Below the pieces are notes generated by a model that saw only the letters and a list, made by a program, of their open reading frames with translations, searched no databases and was not told where the DNA came from. The position numbers were made by a program, and so were the translations under genes. A DNA stretch of 36,859 bases, from positions 1 to 36,859 of IMG/VR virus record IMGVR_UViG_3300049927_000144, one strand, 5' to 3'. This document shows, piece by piece, positions 1 to 7,547 of this stretch. Origin of the DNA: a virus. Position 1 is the first letter of the stretch, and each line of letters starts with the position of its first letter.

Positions 1-41
1 CCATACCGTTTCTGGCTGTCGCCAATTATTTTTAAAGACAT
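1..41 (-). CDS. 5' end of an unidentified gene, cut by the window edge
   Basis: On the minus strand an ATG at 41-39 opens a frame reading MSLKIIGDSQKRYG that runs off the window without a stop. It starts 8 bp after the stop codon of the large terminase gene, which fits the tight spacing of the whole operon. Fourteen residues are too few to identify a product. It shows that the packaging block continues past the terminase. Confidence 0.55.
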   Translation of the reverse strand, partial: MSLKIIGDSQKRY

Positions 42-49
42 ATATGAAT

Positions 50-1555
50 TCAAAGGTTGGATGTAGACGATAATGAGTCACCACATGACTCTTTGTTCTT
101 CAAGCCATGGTACAGCCTGTAGTCGTGGGCATCAGTATAATGGGTAGAGTGCTCAGGTTTGATTGATGGATTGCTCTCGCTGCTTTTGTCCTTCTTACTA
201 TCCTTCATGCCCGTGCTCTCGAGTGCTATTCTAAAATCACTAAGCTTACTGTTGTACCTAATTACCGGCAATCGAGCGTCTTCTTCAGCATGCAGTTTGT
301 TAATGAACAGATGGCGATCTAGATGTTCAACGTGGCCTGTTGTTTTTCTTACAACGCGCCATCCCTTATCTCTTAGCCTGTCAGCAAACTGATCGAAGTA
401 GTTACGCTTCGCATTGGCCTGCTTGTTAGTGCCGGCACGATCACCATACTGATATACAACTCGGCACCTGTGCATGCGGTAGTAGTCAGCGAACTCATCT
501 GCCAGGTCGGTAAGTATCTTGGGGTTGTGTACATGCATTGCATTGATGAACCGTACTTCCTTATGATACTCCTGGTCAATAGTGATACAATTAAACACAC
601 CCCAATCGTGGCTAATGTTTAGTGGCTTATCCGGATTGTAATCATCAGATCCTTCATCCCATGATGCATCACGCACAGCAGCTGCCACTAAGTTGAGGCT
701 TTTCACGATGATAATATCACTGGCCTTTGGTGTGTACCAATGTTTCTTGCCTAGGACCGGATAAAATAAATTTCCCCAATTACTCACTTTCTCATTTAGC
801 AACATCACTCGCGCAGATGTCTCATTCATTTCTGCGAGCTGAGAAAGTATTGCCTGTTTTCCCAAAACTTCAACGTTCATCCAAATGCTGCCCAATTGAA
901 TTTTTGCGTTCGGCTCCCATCCAATAAAACCGTACATCTCAGGATTTGCTTTTGCTTTTGCATAAAAATCGAGGAGCCAGTCACCCTGTCCTCTGAATGG
1001 CATACTACTCGTAAAAGTTTGCCTCAAATGCAATTCACACTTTCGAAAAGATGGATGTGTTCCGCGCATTGTCGGAATTACGTAATTGTCATAATCCTCT
1101 TTATCGATCAGGTAACACTCATCGTTGTCGGCATCATCATAGGATCCTCCGGAGATCAGTGCTGGCCGGTCGAAACTTCCGAAGACAATCGATCTACCAT
1201 TCCAAAAAGTTACAACGTTTTCGTATCGATGCGGCCGGTGGTATGGTTTATCGAAATGTTTTAGCGGTGCTTTCCCAACCACATAGTGAATTCCTTCAAT
1301 GTATCCCATGTGTTGATCCCAGGCAGCTTTCATTGGGATCAAAGTTTTGCTGTAGATCATCGAGTAAGTCGGAGAAGTGAATAATCCGAGACTTCTCGGC
1401 ATCAGTTCGACTTTCCTGGCCTGCTTCAATCCGTTCGTAAAGCTTTTTGAAAATCCGCGAGCTGCGATGAGCACGTTATAGATTGCATTGTTGATTAAAT
1501 GCAAAGTAGCTACTGGATTAAGGTAGCGGTTTATCTTTTTGATTTTCTCTTTCAA
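50..1555 (-). CDS. terL: Terminase large subunit (packaging ATPase/nuclease)
   Basis: This 501-residue protein should be the DNA-packaging motor that docks on the portal, translocates DNA and cuts concatemers. Near residue 30 the segment VLIAARGFSKSF is a Walker A-like loop of terminase type. A candidate acidic Walker B stretch (YDDADNDECYLID) lies near residue 140. The C-terminal half looks like an RNase H-fold nuclease, with acidic residues in ISHDWGVF, YQYGDRAGT and YTDAHDYRLYHG. The length is normal for the family. It overlaps the upstream candidate small terminase by 4 nt. Here it lies after the tape measure instead of before the portal, which is unusual. The family is assigned from motifs, not from a database search. 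Confidence 0.88.
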   Translation of the reverse strand: MKEKIKKINRYLNPVATLHLINNAIYNVLIAARGFSKSFTNGLKQARKVELMPRSLGLFTSPTYSMIYSKTLIPMKAAWDQHMGYIEGIHYVVGKAPLKHFDKPYHRPHRYENVVTFWNGRSIVFGSFDRPALISGGSYDDADNDECYLIDKEDYDNYVIPTMRGTHPSFRKCELHLRQTFTSSMPFRGQGDWLLDFYAKAKANPEMYGFIGWEPNAKIQLGSIWMNVEVLGKQAILSQLAEMNETSARVMLLNEKVSNWGNLFYPVLGKKHWYTPKASDIIIVKSLNLVAAAVRDASWDEGSDDYNPDKPLNISHDWGVFNCITIDQEYHKEVRFINAMHVHNPKILTDLADEFADYYRMHRCRVVYQYGDRAGTNKQANAKRNYFDQFADRLRDKGWRVVRKTTGHVEHLDRHLFINKLHAEEDARLPVIRYNSKLSDFRIALESTGMKDSKKDKSSESNPSIKPEHSTHYTDAHDYRLYHGLKNKESCGDSLSSTSNL

Positions 1556-2130
1556 TCCGCCTCTGTGTAATCGACATCTTCAGCGATGTCAGCTCTCAAT
1601 CGCTCTGCTTCAGCTTCCAAGTCTTCCTTTTTCACCTGGATAATAATTTGAGTTGCCCGGAGCTTCTTCATCATATCCGGAAGGAGATCTTCTTTACCAT
1701 TTTCAAGTGCGTTGATTTTAGCATAGCCGTCCAAATACTTTTTGTGCATTTCGAGATCCCCCTGCTTCCATGCTTTGTCAGCTCCCTTCAGATAATTGTC
1801 TTCAGCGATTGCTCGCTTTGCTGCTTTCATGTCATCACGCGGATCGCTGAACAAATTCATTGCGTTGCGTACATCATCGTAGGCGGTCGATTGACCTACA
1901 TCGTAAAGTTTCATCAACAATGACGCAACAGCATTTCTTGTCCTATGTCTACACAATAACAGCCACGCTTTTTCCCACCTGGTCATGATTTTATTTTCAT
2001 CAGTTGTAAGCTCGATGCGGCTCTTGCTGTGCATGTATTTATAAATGCGATCGAACGTGGAGTCATTGGTCTTATTAGCTTCTCGTGGAGCTATCTCTTT
2101 GCTTTGTACCAGGGCGCTCTCTTCAGGCAT
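1552..2130 (-). CDS. terS: Probable terminase small subunit
   Basis: The 192-residue protein lies directly upstream of the large terminase and overlaps it by 4 nt, the standard place for the subunit that recognises phage DNA. Residues about 65-95 (ASLLMKLYDVGQSTAYDDV) read as a helix-turn-helix of the type terminase small subunits use for DNA binding. The rest is largely helical and charged, consistent with oligomerisation. The acidic end (DIAEDVDYTEAD) could contact the large subunit. The call rests on position and the helix-turn-helix; sequence similarity to characterised small subunits is not evident by eye. Confidence 0.65.
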   Translation of the reverse strand: MPEESALVQSKEIAPREANKTNDSTFDRIYKYMHSKSRIELTTDENKIMTRWEKAWLLLCRHRTRNAVASLLMKLYDVGQSTAYDDVRNAMNLFSDPRDDMKAAKRAIAEDNYLKGADKAWKQGDLEMHKKYLDGYAKINALENGKEDLLPDMMKKLRATQIIIQVKKEDLEAEAERLRADIAEDVDYTEAD

Positions 2131-2818
2131 TGCGTAACTGTTTACGTTTAAATTTCAAATCGTCCCTTTTCGCTTCTGCCATAGCCATTGTAGTTCTCCA
2201 GGTGTTTGTGCGATCTGAGTTCTTTGGTTTCTTAATTCCGCTATTTGCCTGCTCGAGCTTCTTTGACAGTTTGTGGATGAGATCATCAAGCCTCCGGATC
2301 TCCCAGGTGATTGCAGCCACGTCAACATTTTGTGAGGGCAATAATTCTGGTCCAGGTACCGGATCAGGCAGCTTGCCGTTTTGCCTTACATATTCAATGC
2401 GATCGTAAATCAACACGAGCTTGTCGGTGTAGTACTGGATCCTGGACCAATGTTCTTTTAGCTCAGCTGCAGGGATGTTCCCCTTCATGAATTCTTCCGC
2501 AGTTGCAGCTCCTTCCTTTTCTTTTACGCTTTGATAGATTTCATCTACCAGGTTGGCCGTCCGGGTGCTGAGTTTTTTACGGTCCACCATTAATGAATGC
2601 CTTTCGGCCTCGAGTTGCCCGATCAGTATATTATCCAGGAGATCGTTTGATTTGTCGAGCATCTGAAGATCTTCAGCATTGATGATCACTGTTCGTTCTG
2701 TCAGGCCTGCGTTTGAAGTCGTAGCTGTTGCAGTTTTTTTTCTGATCACCGGAATAGGGACCGGTTTTGCCTTACGCTCTGCTTCTGCAGCTAATGCCTT
2801 TCCAACATTCAACTTCAT
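2123..2818 (-). CDS. Hypothetical coiled-coil protein of the packaging block
   Basis: I do not recognise this 231-residue protein. It has a basic, alanine/proline-rich N-terminus followed by long charged helices (about residues 60-130 and 165-230) that should form coiled coils. There is no signal peptide or membrane segment. It is the first gene after the tape measure, overlaps the candidate small terminase by 8 nt, and is preceded by a hairpin and a copy of the CGTCCTA motif. Packaging accessory or head-completion roles are possible from position only. Confidence 0.6.
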   Translation of the reverse strand: MKLNVGKALAAEAERKAKPVPIPVIRKKTATATTSNAGLTERTVIINAEDLQMLDKSNDLLDNILIGQLEAERHSLMVDRKKLSTRTANLVDEIYQSVKEKEGAATAEEFMKGNIPAAELKEHWSRIQYYTDKLVLIYDRIEYVRQNGKLPDPVPGPELLPSQNVDVAAITWEIRRLDDLIHKLSKKLEQANSGIKKPKNSDRTNTWRTTMAMAEAKRDDLKFKRKQLRNA

Positions 2819-2826
2819 GAAAGCAA

Positions 2827-2851
2827 AAATGGCGACAACCCGTCGCCATTT
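2827..2851 (-). terminator. Hairpin between tape measure and packaging block
   Basis: A perfect 10-bp stem (AAATGGCGAC / GTCGCCATTT) with a 5-nt loop is followed on the minus strand by a short T-rich stretch. It lies just after the tape measure stop and ends about 8 nt before the next ATG. It could be a terminator or attenuator, or a 5'-UTR structure that controls translation of the 2818 gene. The U tract is short, so termination is not certain. Confidence 0.45.
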
Positions 2852-2864
2852 CTTAGGACGCGGG
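2852..2864 (-). promoter_or_regulatory. CGTCCTA motif, copy D (packaging block)
   Basis: The minus strand reads CCGCGTCCTAAG here, inside the 51-bp gap between the tape measure and the packaging genes. The motif ends 34 nt upstream of the ATG at 2818. The same core occurs in three other inter-block gaps (near 14691, 18475 and 25833). A phage-specific promoter or activator site is inferred from this placement. Confidence 0.45.
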
Positions 2865-2869
2865 TGACG

Positions 2870-5200
2870 CTAAGCGTTTGCTTCGGCTTTGATATCGTTT
2901 ATGGTCTTCAAAGTAGCCTCCGTTTCTGTCGCCACATTTATGACCTTGATGGTTTTGATCTTCTTGTCCATTTGGGCATCCATAAAGGCTGCGAGCTTGT
3001 TATAATCAATCAGGTCTGATCCGGATCGGTTATTGGCTGCATTGCTTGCCATTGGAGCCCTGCTCGCGTCACTATATGGATTCACAGGCCCTCCTGTCTC
3101 AAAGCTTATCCCTCCGCCAGCTACGTTCAATCTGCTGGCAATGGACCGAAGCATAGGATCTCTGTATACACCCTTGGTCATTATCAGTTCATCGCCTTCA
3201 GCGTTCACATTAATGCCGCCATCCGCATGGCTTGGTCCGCTCAGCACCATACCATATTGTGCCTTCTGGTATGCAGGCTGTTTTGGTAGTGGTGTATTTT
3301 TGATCTTGTTAACGTTGGATATGCCTGTGGCAAATGCCACAGCTGCAGCAATAGGTGCAAGGATAGGCCCTACAATTGGAATCTGGGCGGTGCTAGTATA
3401 GGCATTGATAGAACCTGAAATTGTCGCCATTATTGCCTGGGCCACCATCAATTCTTTTGCTGCCTCACTTCCCTGGTTCTGCATTGCTGCCAATTCACCG
3501 AACACATTTGCCAGAGTACTAGCTGTACTCGCTGTTGCTTGGGTAACCTGCTTAGCATGCTGCTCAGCAAATTTGGCATCCTGATCCAGGATCTTTTTAA
3601 ACTGATCTTGATATTCCTTGGTCTGTGTGCCGACCGACTGTTTGATGATAGCTAATTTTCTTTGCTCACTATCACGCACAGCTTTCTCGCTCAACGCAAC
3701 GTATTGCTGGTTGCTAATCTGACCAGCCAGGAACTTGTCATTGAGAATAGCTACCTCTGCAGTGAGCTTTGTTTCATTCTCAACATCCAGTTGCTTTCTT
3801 AAATTTTTCGCAGCTTCCTCAGCATATTTATCTTTCACCGCCTGAATCTGGCGTTGTGCAATATCCTCGAGTAATGCTCTTTGCTCAGTGATCTGTGATT
3901 CGCTACCAACAAGTGCATCGATCTTTCCTTTTGTCGCTGCAAGGATGGAATCAATTTCCTGCTTCTCACCTTTCTCCTGGTCGCTCGCACGAAGCTCGAG
4001 GATGTTCTGCCGGGCTTTCTCTTCATCCTCCAGTCGCTTCTTCTCTGCAGCTGCAGTCTTCTCATCGGCCTTTTCCTGTTTGCCCAGGATCTGCTCCCTA
4101 CGATTGGCAATTTTTTCTTCGAGCTCAATTCCCTGGCCCTGGATTTCTAAATATTTTAGTTCAGCATCCTTGCGTTTGTCGCGCATCTCGTCAGTGTCCT
4201 CTGTTACACCCTGCTGTTTTTTCTCAGCATCGATCTCCGCATTTACCGCCTTCAGATATTCAGCAGAAAGAGAGAGTTGTGCAGCATAACTTTTGCGTGT
4301 AATAGCATCGGCCTTGTCGAGAATAGCAATACGGTCCTCAAATGTTTTCCCAACGTTCTTCGCCTGCAGTAAAAGTTGATTGACAAGGTTCTCGTTTTTC
4401 TTCGCAGTGACTTCCATCGCTGCCTGCCTGTCCTCGATATCATCCATCACTTGCACGAAGTTGTATCCTTCTTTGGCAGCCTCTCCGATCTCATTACCCA
4501 GCGCAGCGAGTTTATCAGTAGCATTCGTTACACCGGTTCCCAACTGTATAAATCCATCCGTTACTTTCTTGAGATCAAAGTTTTTGATACCATCCCAGAT
4601 CACAACAAATGCCTTGAGCCTGTTCAGTAAATTATTTCCGATGAAGTCAACCAGGTCAATCAGCAGCTGCTTCGGATTTTGAAAAGCTGCGAAGAGCGCC
4701 TTGCCTATCTCCATTAATTTTCCGAACAGTACGTTTACTATGGCGCCGATCGCGCGCATAGAACCACCCAAAACATTTGCACCAACTTCTGTTTTGCTGA
4801 ACCACATTACCAGTGTTGTAACTGCCAGTACGAGCAACCCGATGCCGGTTGCTGCTATCGCTCCTTTCAAAAATCCAAAGCCAGAAGTAAGGCCACCTAC
4901 TCCACTGGTAGCTCCTTGCATCGCACTTCGGATCTGACTGAAGCCTGGTATCTGGTCAAGTATTCCTAAGAAAGATTGCTTAAGTGATCCACTGGCTTTG
5001 GTAGTAGCCTCGATCTGATCCTTGTTATCCTGCAAAAGTTTTTTGGCATCACCGAGTTTGGCCTGAGCATCTACCCATTCCTGTGTTCCGATCGCGGCTT
5101 TCTTCGCGGCCAGCGCGGCCTCATTATAATTTTTGGAAAGGGTTTGAGCGGTCTGGCCGGCCAGATCTCCATTCACAAGTTTGATTACGATCTCTGCCAT
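2870..5200 (-). CDS. Tail tape measure protein
   Basis: At 776 residues this protein has tape-measure architecture: a short N-terminal domain, a hydrophobic Gly/Ala-rich stretch (about residues 95-170, with GAIAATGIGLLVLAVTTLVMWF), long charged coiled coils (about 300-540) and a second hydrophobic segment (about 575-635). Such proteins set tail length and are ejected with the DNA. The C-terminal part contains YGMVLSGPSHADGGINV, a glycine-rich motif I have seen near the end of Bacteroidota tape measures. It sits 2 bp after a tail protein gene and ends the portal-tail block. At this length a tail of roughly 100 nm would be expected by the usual residue-to-length rule. Confidence 0.85.
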   Translation of the reverse strand: MAEIVIKLVNGDLAGQTAQTLSKNYNEAALAAKKAAIGTQEWVDAQAKLGDAKKLLQDNKDQIEATTKASGSLKQSFLGILDQIPGFSQIRSAMQGATSGVGGLTSGFGFLKGAIAATGIGLLVLAVTTLVMWFSKTEVGANVLGGSMRAIGAIVNVLFGKLMEIGKALFAAFQNPKQLLIDLVDFIGNNLLNRLKAFVVIWDGIKNFDLKKVTDGFIQLGTGVTNATDKLAALGNEIGEAAKEGYNFVQVMDDIEDRQAAMEVTAKKNENLVNQLLLQAKNVGKTFEDRIAILDKADAITRKSYAAQLSLSAEYLKAVNAEIDAEKKQQGVTEDTDEMRDKRKDAELKYLEIQGQGIELEEKIANRREQILGKQEKADEKTAAAEKKRLEDEEKARQNILELRASDQEKGEKQEIDSILAATKGKIDALVGSESQITEQRALLEDIAQRQIQAVKDKYAEEAAKNLRKQLDVENETKLTAEVAILNDKFLAGQISNQQYVALSEKAVRDSEQRKLAIIKQSVGTQTKEYQDQFKKILDQDAKFAEQHAKQVTQATASTASTLANVFGELAAMQNQGSEAAKELMVAQAIMATISGSINAYTSTAQIPIVGPILAPIAAAVAFATGISNVNKIKNTPLPKQPAYQKAQYGMVLSGPSHADGGINVNAEGDELIMTKGVYRDPMLRSIASRLNVAGGGISFETGGPVNPYSDASRAPMASNAANNRSGSDLIDYNKLAAFMDAQMDKKIKTIKVINVATETEATLKTINDIKAEANA

Positions 5201-5202
5201 GG

Positions 5203-5727
5203 TTATACTGCTTTATCTATGCCTGCCTGAATGTCTTCATCGATCGCTTGAGCGAATGAATTTAGTATCGCCTGATTCATTTCCTTTAGGACAGCGCTCA
5301 GGCTTCGCTTTCTCCAGGGCTTTGGTTTCCACTTGTCAAATTTTTGCTGGCTCTTCGCGATCGCCCAGGCAACACGAATCCGTTTCTTCTCCGGAGAGAG
5401 ATCCGGAGCTTCACCCGTCTTATAACCTGGTACTGGTCCAGTGAATTCTTTTGTATCAGCCCAGGCAATTAAATCTTTCACCGGTGGCAGCTTAGTCCAT
5501 TGCAGTTTGCGCTTGTCGAGCACATTCAATGAATCGCTGAAGCTGATAATTACCTGTGGAGATTTTTTGTTGTCTCCATCTATCACATCTACATGAAGGC
5601 TGGCCAGGCTCGCACCGGTGTTGCGATATTTTGGATCGCTCAGTATTTTGTTAAGACTCCGGCTGATCAAGTCCTTATATTGATGGGCGATCATATTGAG
5701 CTTGATTACGAGGTTGTCGCTGTACAT
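5203..5727 (-). CDS. Tail protein next to the tape measure, function unknown
   Basis: This 174-residue protein has no signal peptide or membrane segment. It has a helical N-terminus (IKLNMIAHQYKDLISRSLNKIL), a beta-rich middle (VDVIDGDNKKSPQVIISFSD) and a basic C-terminal region. It lies directly before the tape measure and shares one base with the preceding gene. Small minor-tail or tail-completion proteins of the HK97 gp10 type have comparable size and helix/strand layout, but no diagnostic motif is visible. Position argues for a virion assembly role. Confidence 0.6.
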   Translation of the reverse strand: MYSDNLVIKLNMIAHQYKDLISRSLNKILSDPKYRNTGASLASLHVDVIDGDNKKSPQVIISFSDSLNVLDKRKLQWTKLPPVKDLIAWADTKEFTGPVPGYKTGEAPDLSPEKKRIRVAWAIAKSQQKFDKWKPKPWRKRSLSAVLKEMNQAILNSFAQAIDEDIQAGIDKAV

Positions 5728-7547
5728 CAGAACATGGTGTAAAGTTCAACATTGCTTACGCTCAGTCCTGTGGCAGTTACTTCCACATCAATCTCCTTAA
5801 TCAAATAACGCTTTCTGTCGATTACCTGCTTCATTTCCCAATCGATCTTATTCAAATGTCTGACGCCATACCGCACCGGCAGCTTCACGCCTCGCCTCCG
5901 GATCTCGAAGTGCAACCAGTACTTCCAAAATTTTTCATATACTCCATTCACGCCGGCAAACTGTTCATTATAAGTAGTGGCATTAACACTGGCACCGTTG
6001 TATTCATAAACATCTCCTACCATTCCCTTGTCGTAGAAAACTCTCAGATTAAATTTCTCTAACTGTTTCTGCTGCGCTTTGAATCCGGTGATTAAATTTC
6101 CATCGAGGTAAAACTGAATATTATCAGAGGTGCCCATTCCGCTCAGCTGAGTCTCGTAGATTGTTTCTGCAACGCCCACTGTAAATTCATCAACCACGGA
6201 AATGAAATCTTTGTCATCCCTAGGAGCTCTGAGTGCAACTCCGGTTACACGATAGTCAGGCTTTCCTACTATTCGGCCTGCCAATGATGTGATATCGTTA
6301 TAGGTAAGCAACCGTTTTGCAATTGCTTCGCGCTTTACGATTCGCATTTTACCATTGACGAAATAAATACCGAGGTTATAGCGGTTCTGCAGCGCCTTCA
6401 AAAAGTCCAGTACCGTCAGATCAGGCACCAGTAAACTCACGTCAATAGTTCTGTTCCAAAAAAGGAATTGTTTGTTGCCGATGAAGTCCATCGGAGTATC
6501 AAGTGGTGTGGTATTCCAGATCAGCATGTTGTTCACATCCGCATTAACCCAGTCACCATCAATCTCCAGATTGAAGTACTCGAGGATCTTGTCGAGCACA
6601 TAACGCAACCGAATAAAGGGCTGCACGCTGTTCTTATTATCGATCAGGAAAGAAGAAAGAGCGAACACTCCTGTCGTTATCTTGTTTGTCACCAGGCCTG
6701 CAGCACCTTTTCCGTTTACAAAATTTCGCGACTTGATCGGTGGATCCTGAATGCCTTCATTGAATACAAAAGGGAAACGGATCTTATCATCTGGTGGAAC
6801 TCCGGACCAGTAAGGCGCAAGAAAATCTCTGAACTGATTATAATACGTGGTCATGTCAAACGCTTCATAAACCCACGCATTTGCATTCTCATCGGATGCT
6901 GTTACTGATAATTGAGAAACAGGATCTCCTGGATTGACAAACGGTTCGATCTTCAAAAACGGAGCGGCAATACCACCAGGTGTGAAGCCTGCAGCAACGT
7001 AAGTACATTTTGCTTTTGGCTCATTGGTGTCAACATTGATATCAGCGGTAAGGGTTGGTAGGTCAACTGATGAAAAACTATTGCCATTGATTTGAAGAGC
7101 AAAAGGAGCTACAACACCAACGCCTGGTTTTAGATAGACTGCTTTGCCTACAGGATTAGCACTAATGGTAATAGTCTCAGCAATCAGATCTCTTATCTTT
7201 TTTGTTTTGAAATCGGTGCTCACCGTGTTCAAACCAAAAAGGAAATTGCTAGTAATCTTGCCCTCCGGAGCATCGCTCACAACGAGCTTACCTTGCTGAA
7301 TCAAAATATCACGAATCAATAATTCAGAATCGAACTTTCTGGAGCCCATCAGGTTCTCCATTACATCAGGGTTGCTCAATACCCGGCTATTTTTAGGGCT
7401 CACGTTTTCACCTGGTAAGTCAAACGGAAATGAAAAACTACCAGGGCTTAAATTATCTTCATTGAAAAGCGGATTCATCAATGTCAAGCTCACCTTTGTG
7501 TCGGTTGCAACATCCAGAAATTCGTCACCTACCCTTATTCCAATCAT
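5727..7547 (-). CDS. Probable tail-tip/baseplate protein
   Basis: The 606-residue protein begins MIGIRVGDEFLDV and continues with LMNPLFNEDNLSPGSFSFPFDLP, an opening I associate with Bacteroidota phage proteins near the tail tip. Around residues 365-410 the stretch VLDFLKALQNRYNLGIYFVNGKMRIVKR resembles the hub domains of gp27-like baseplate proteins. It overlaps the preceding SprB-repeat tail protein by 4 nt and is followed by the small protein before the tape measure. A structural role at the tail tip is likely; the exact position in the tip is inferred. Confidence 0.6.
   Translation of the reverse strand: MIGIRVGDEFLDVATDTKVSLTLMNPLFNEDNLSPGSFSFPFDLPGENVSPKNSRVLSNPDVMENLMGSRKFDSELLIRDILIQQGKLVVSDAPEGKITSNFLFGLNTVSTDFKTKKIRDLIAETITISANPVGKAVYLKPGVGVVAPFALQINGNSFSSVDLPTLTADINVDTNEPKAKCTYVAAGFTPGGIAAPFLKIEPFVNPGDPVSQLSVTASDENANAWVYEAFDMTTYYNQFRDFLAPYWSGVPPDDKIRFPFVFNEGIQDPPIKSRNFVNGKGAAGLVTNKITTGVFALSSFLIDNKNSVQPFIRLRYVLDKILEYFNLEIDGDWVNADVNNMLIWNTTPLDTPMDFIGNKQFLFWNRTIDVSLLVPDLTVLDFLKALQNRYNLGIYFVNGKMRIVKREAIAKRLLTYNDITSLAGRIVGKPDYRVTGVALRAPRDDKDFISVVDEFTVGVAETIYETQLSGMGTSDNIQFYLDGNLITGFKAQQKQLEKFNLRVFYDKGMVGDVYEYNGASVNATTYNEQFAGVNGVYEKFWKYWLHFEIRRRGVKLPVRYGVRHLNKIDWEMKQVIDRKRYLIKEIDVEVTATGLSVSNVELYTMF

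Noticed and set aside
3888-4302. Plus-strand frames of 133-135 aa opposite the tape measure
   Set aside because: They are Ser/Phe-rich mirror translations of a coiled-coil gene; no plus-strand neighbours or start context support them.
5280-5295. Further CGTCCTA-like motifs (near 5285 and 24650)
   Set aside because: Both lie inside well-supported genes and have imperfect flanks, so they look like chance matches.
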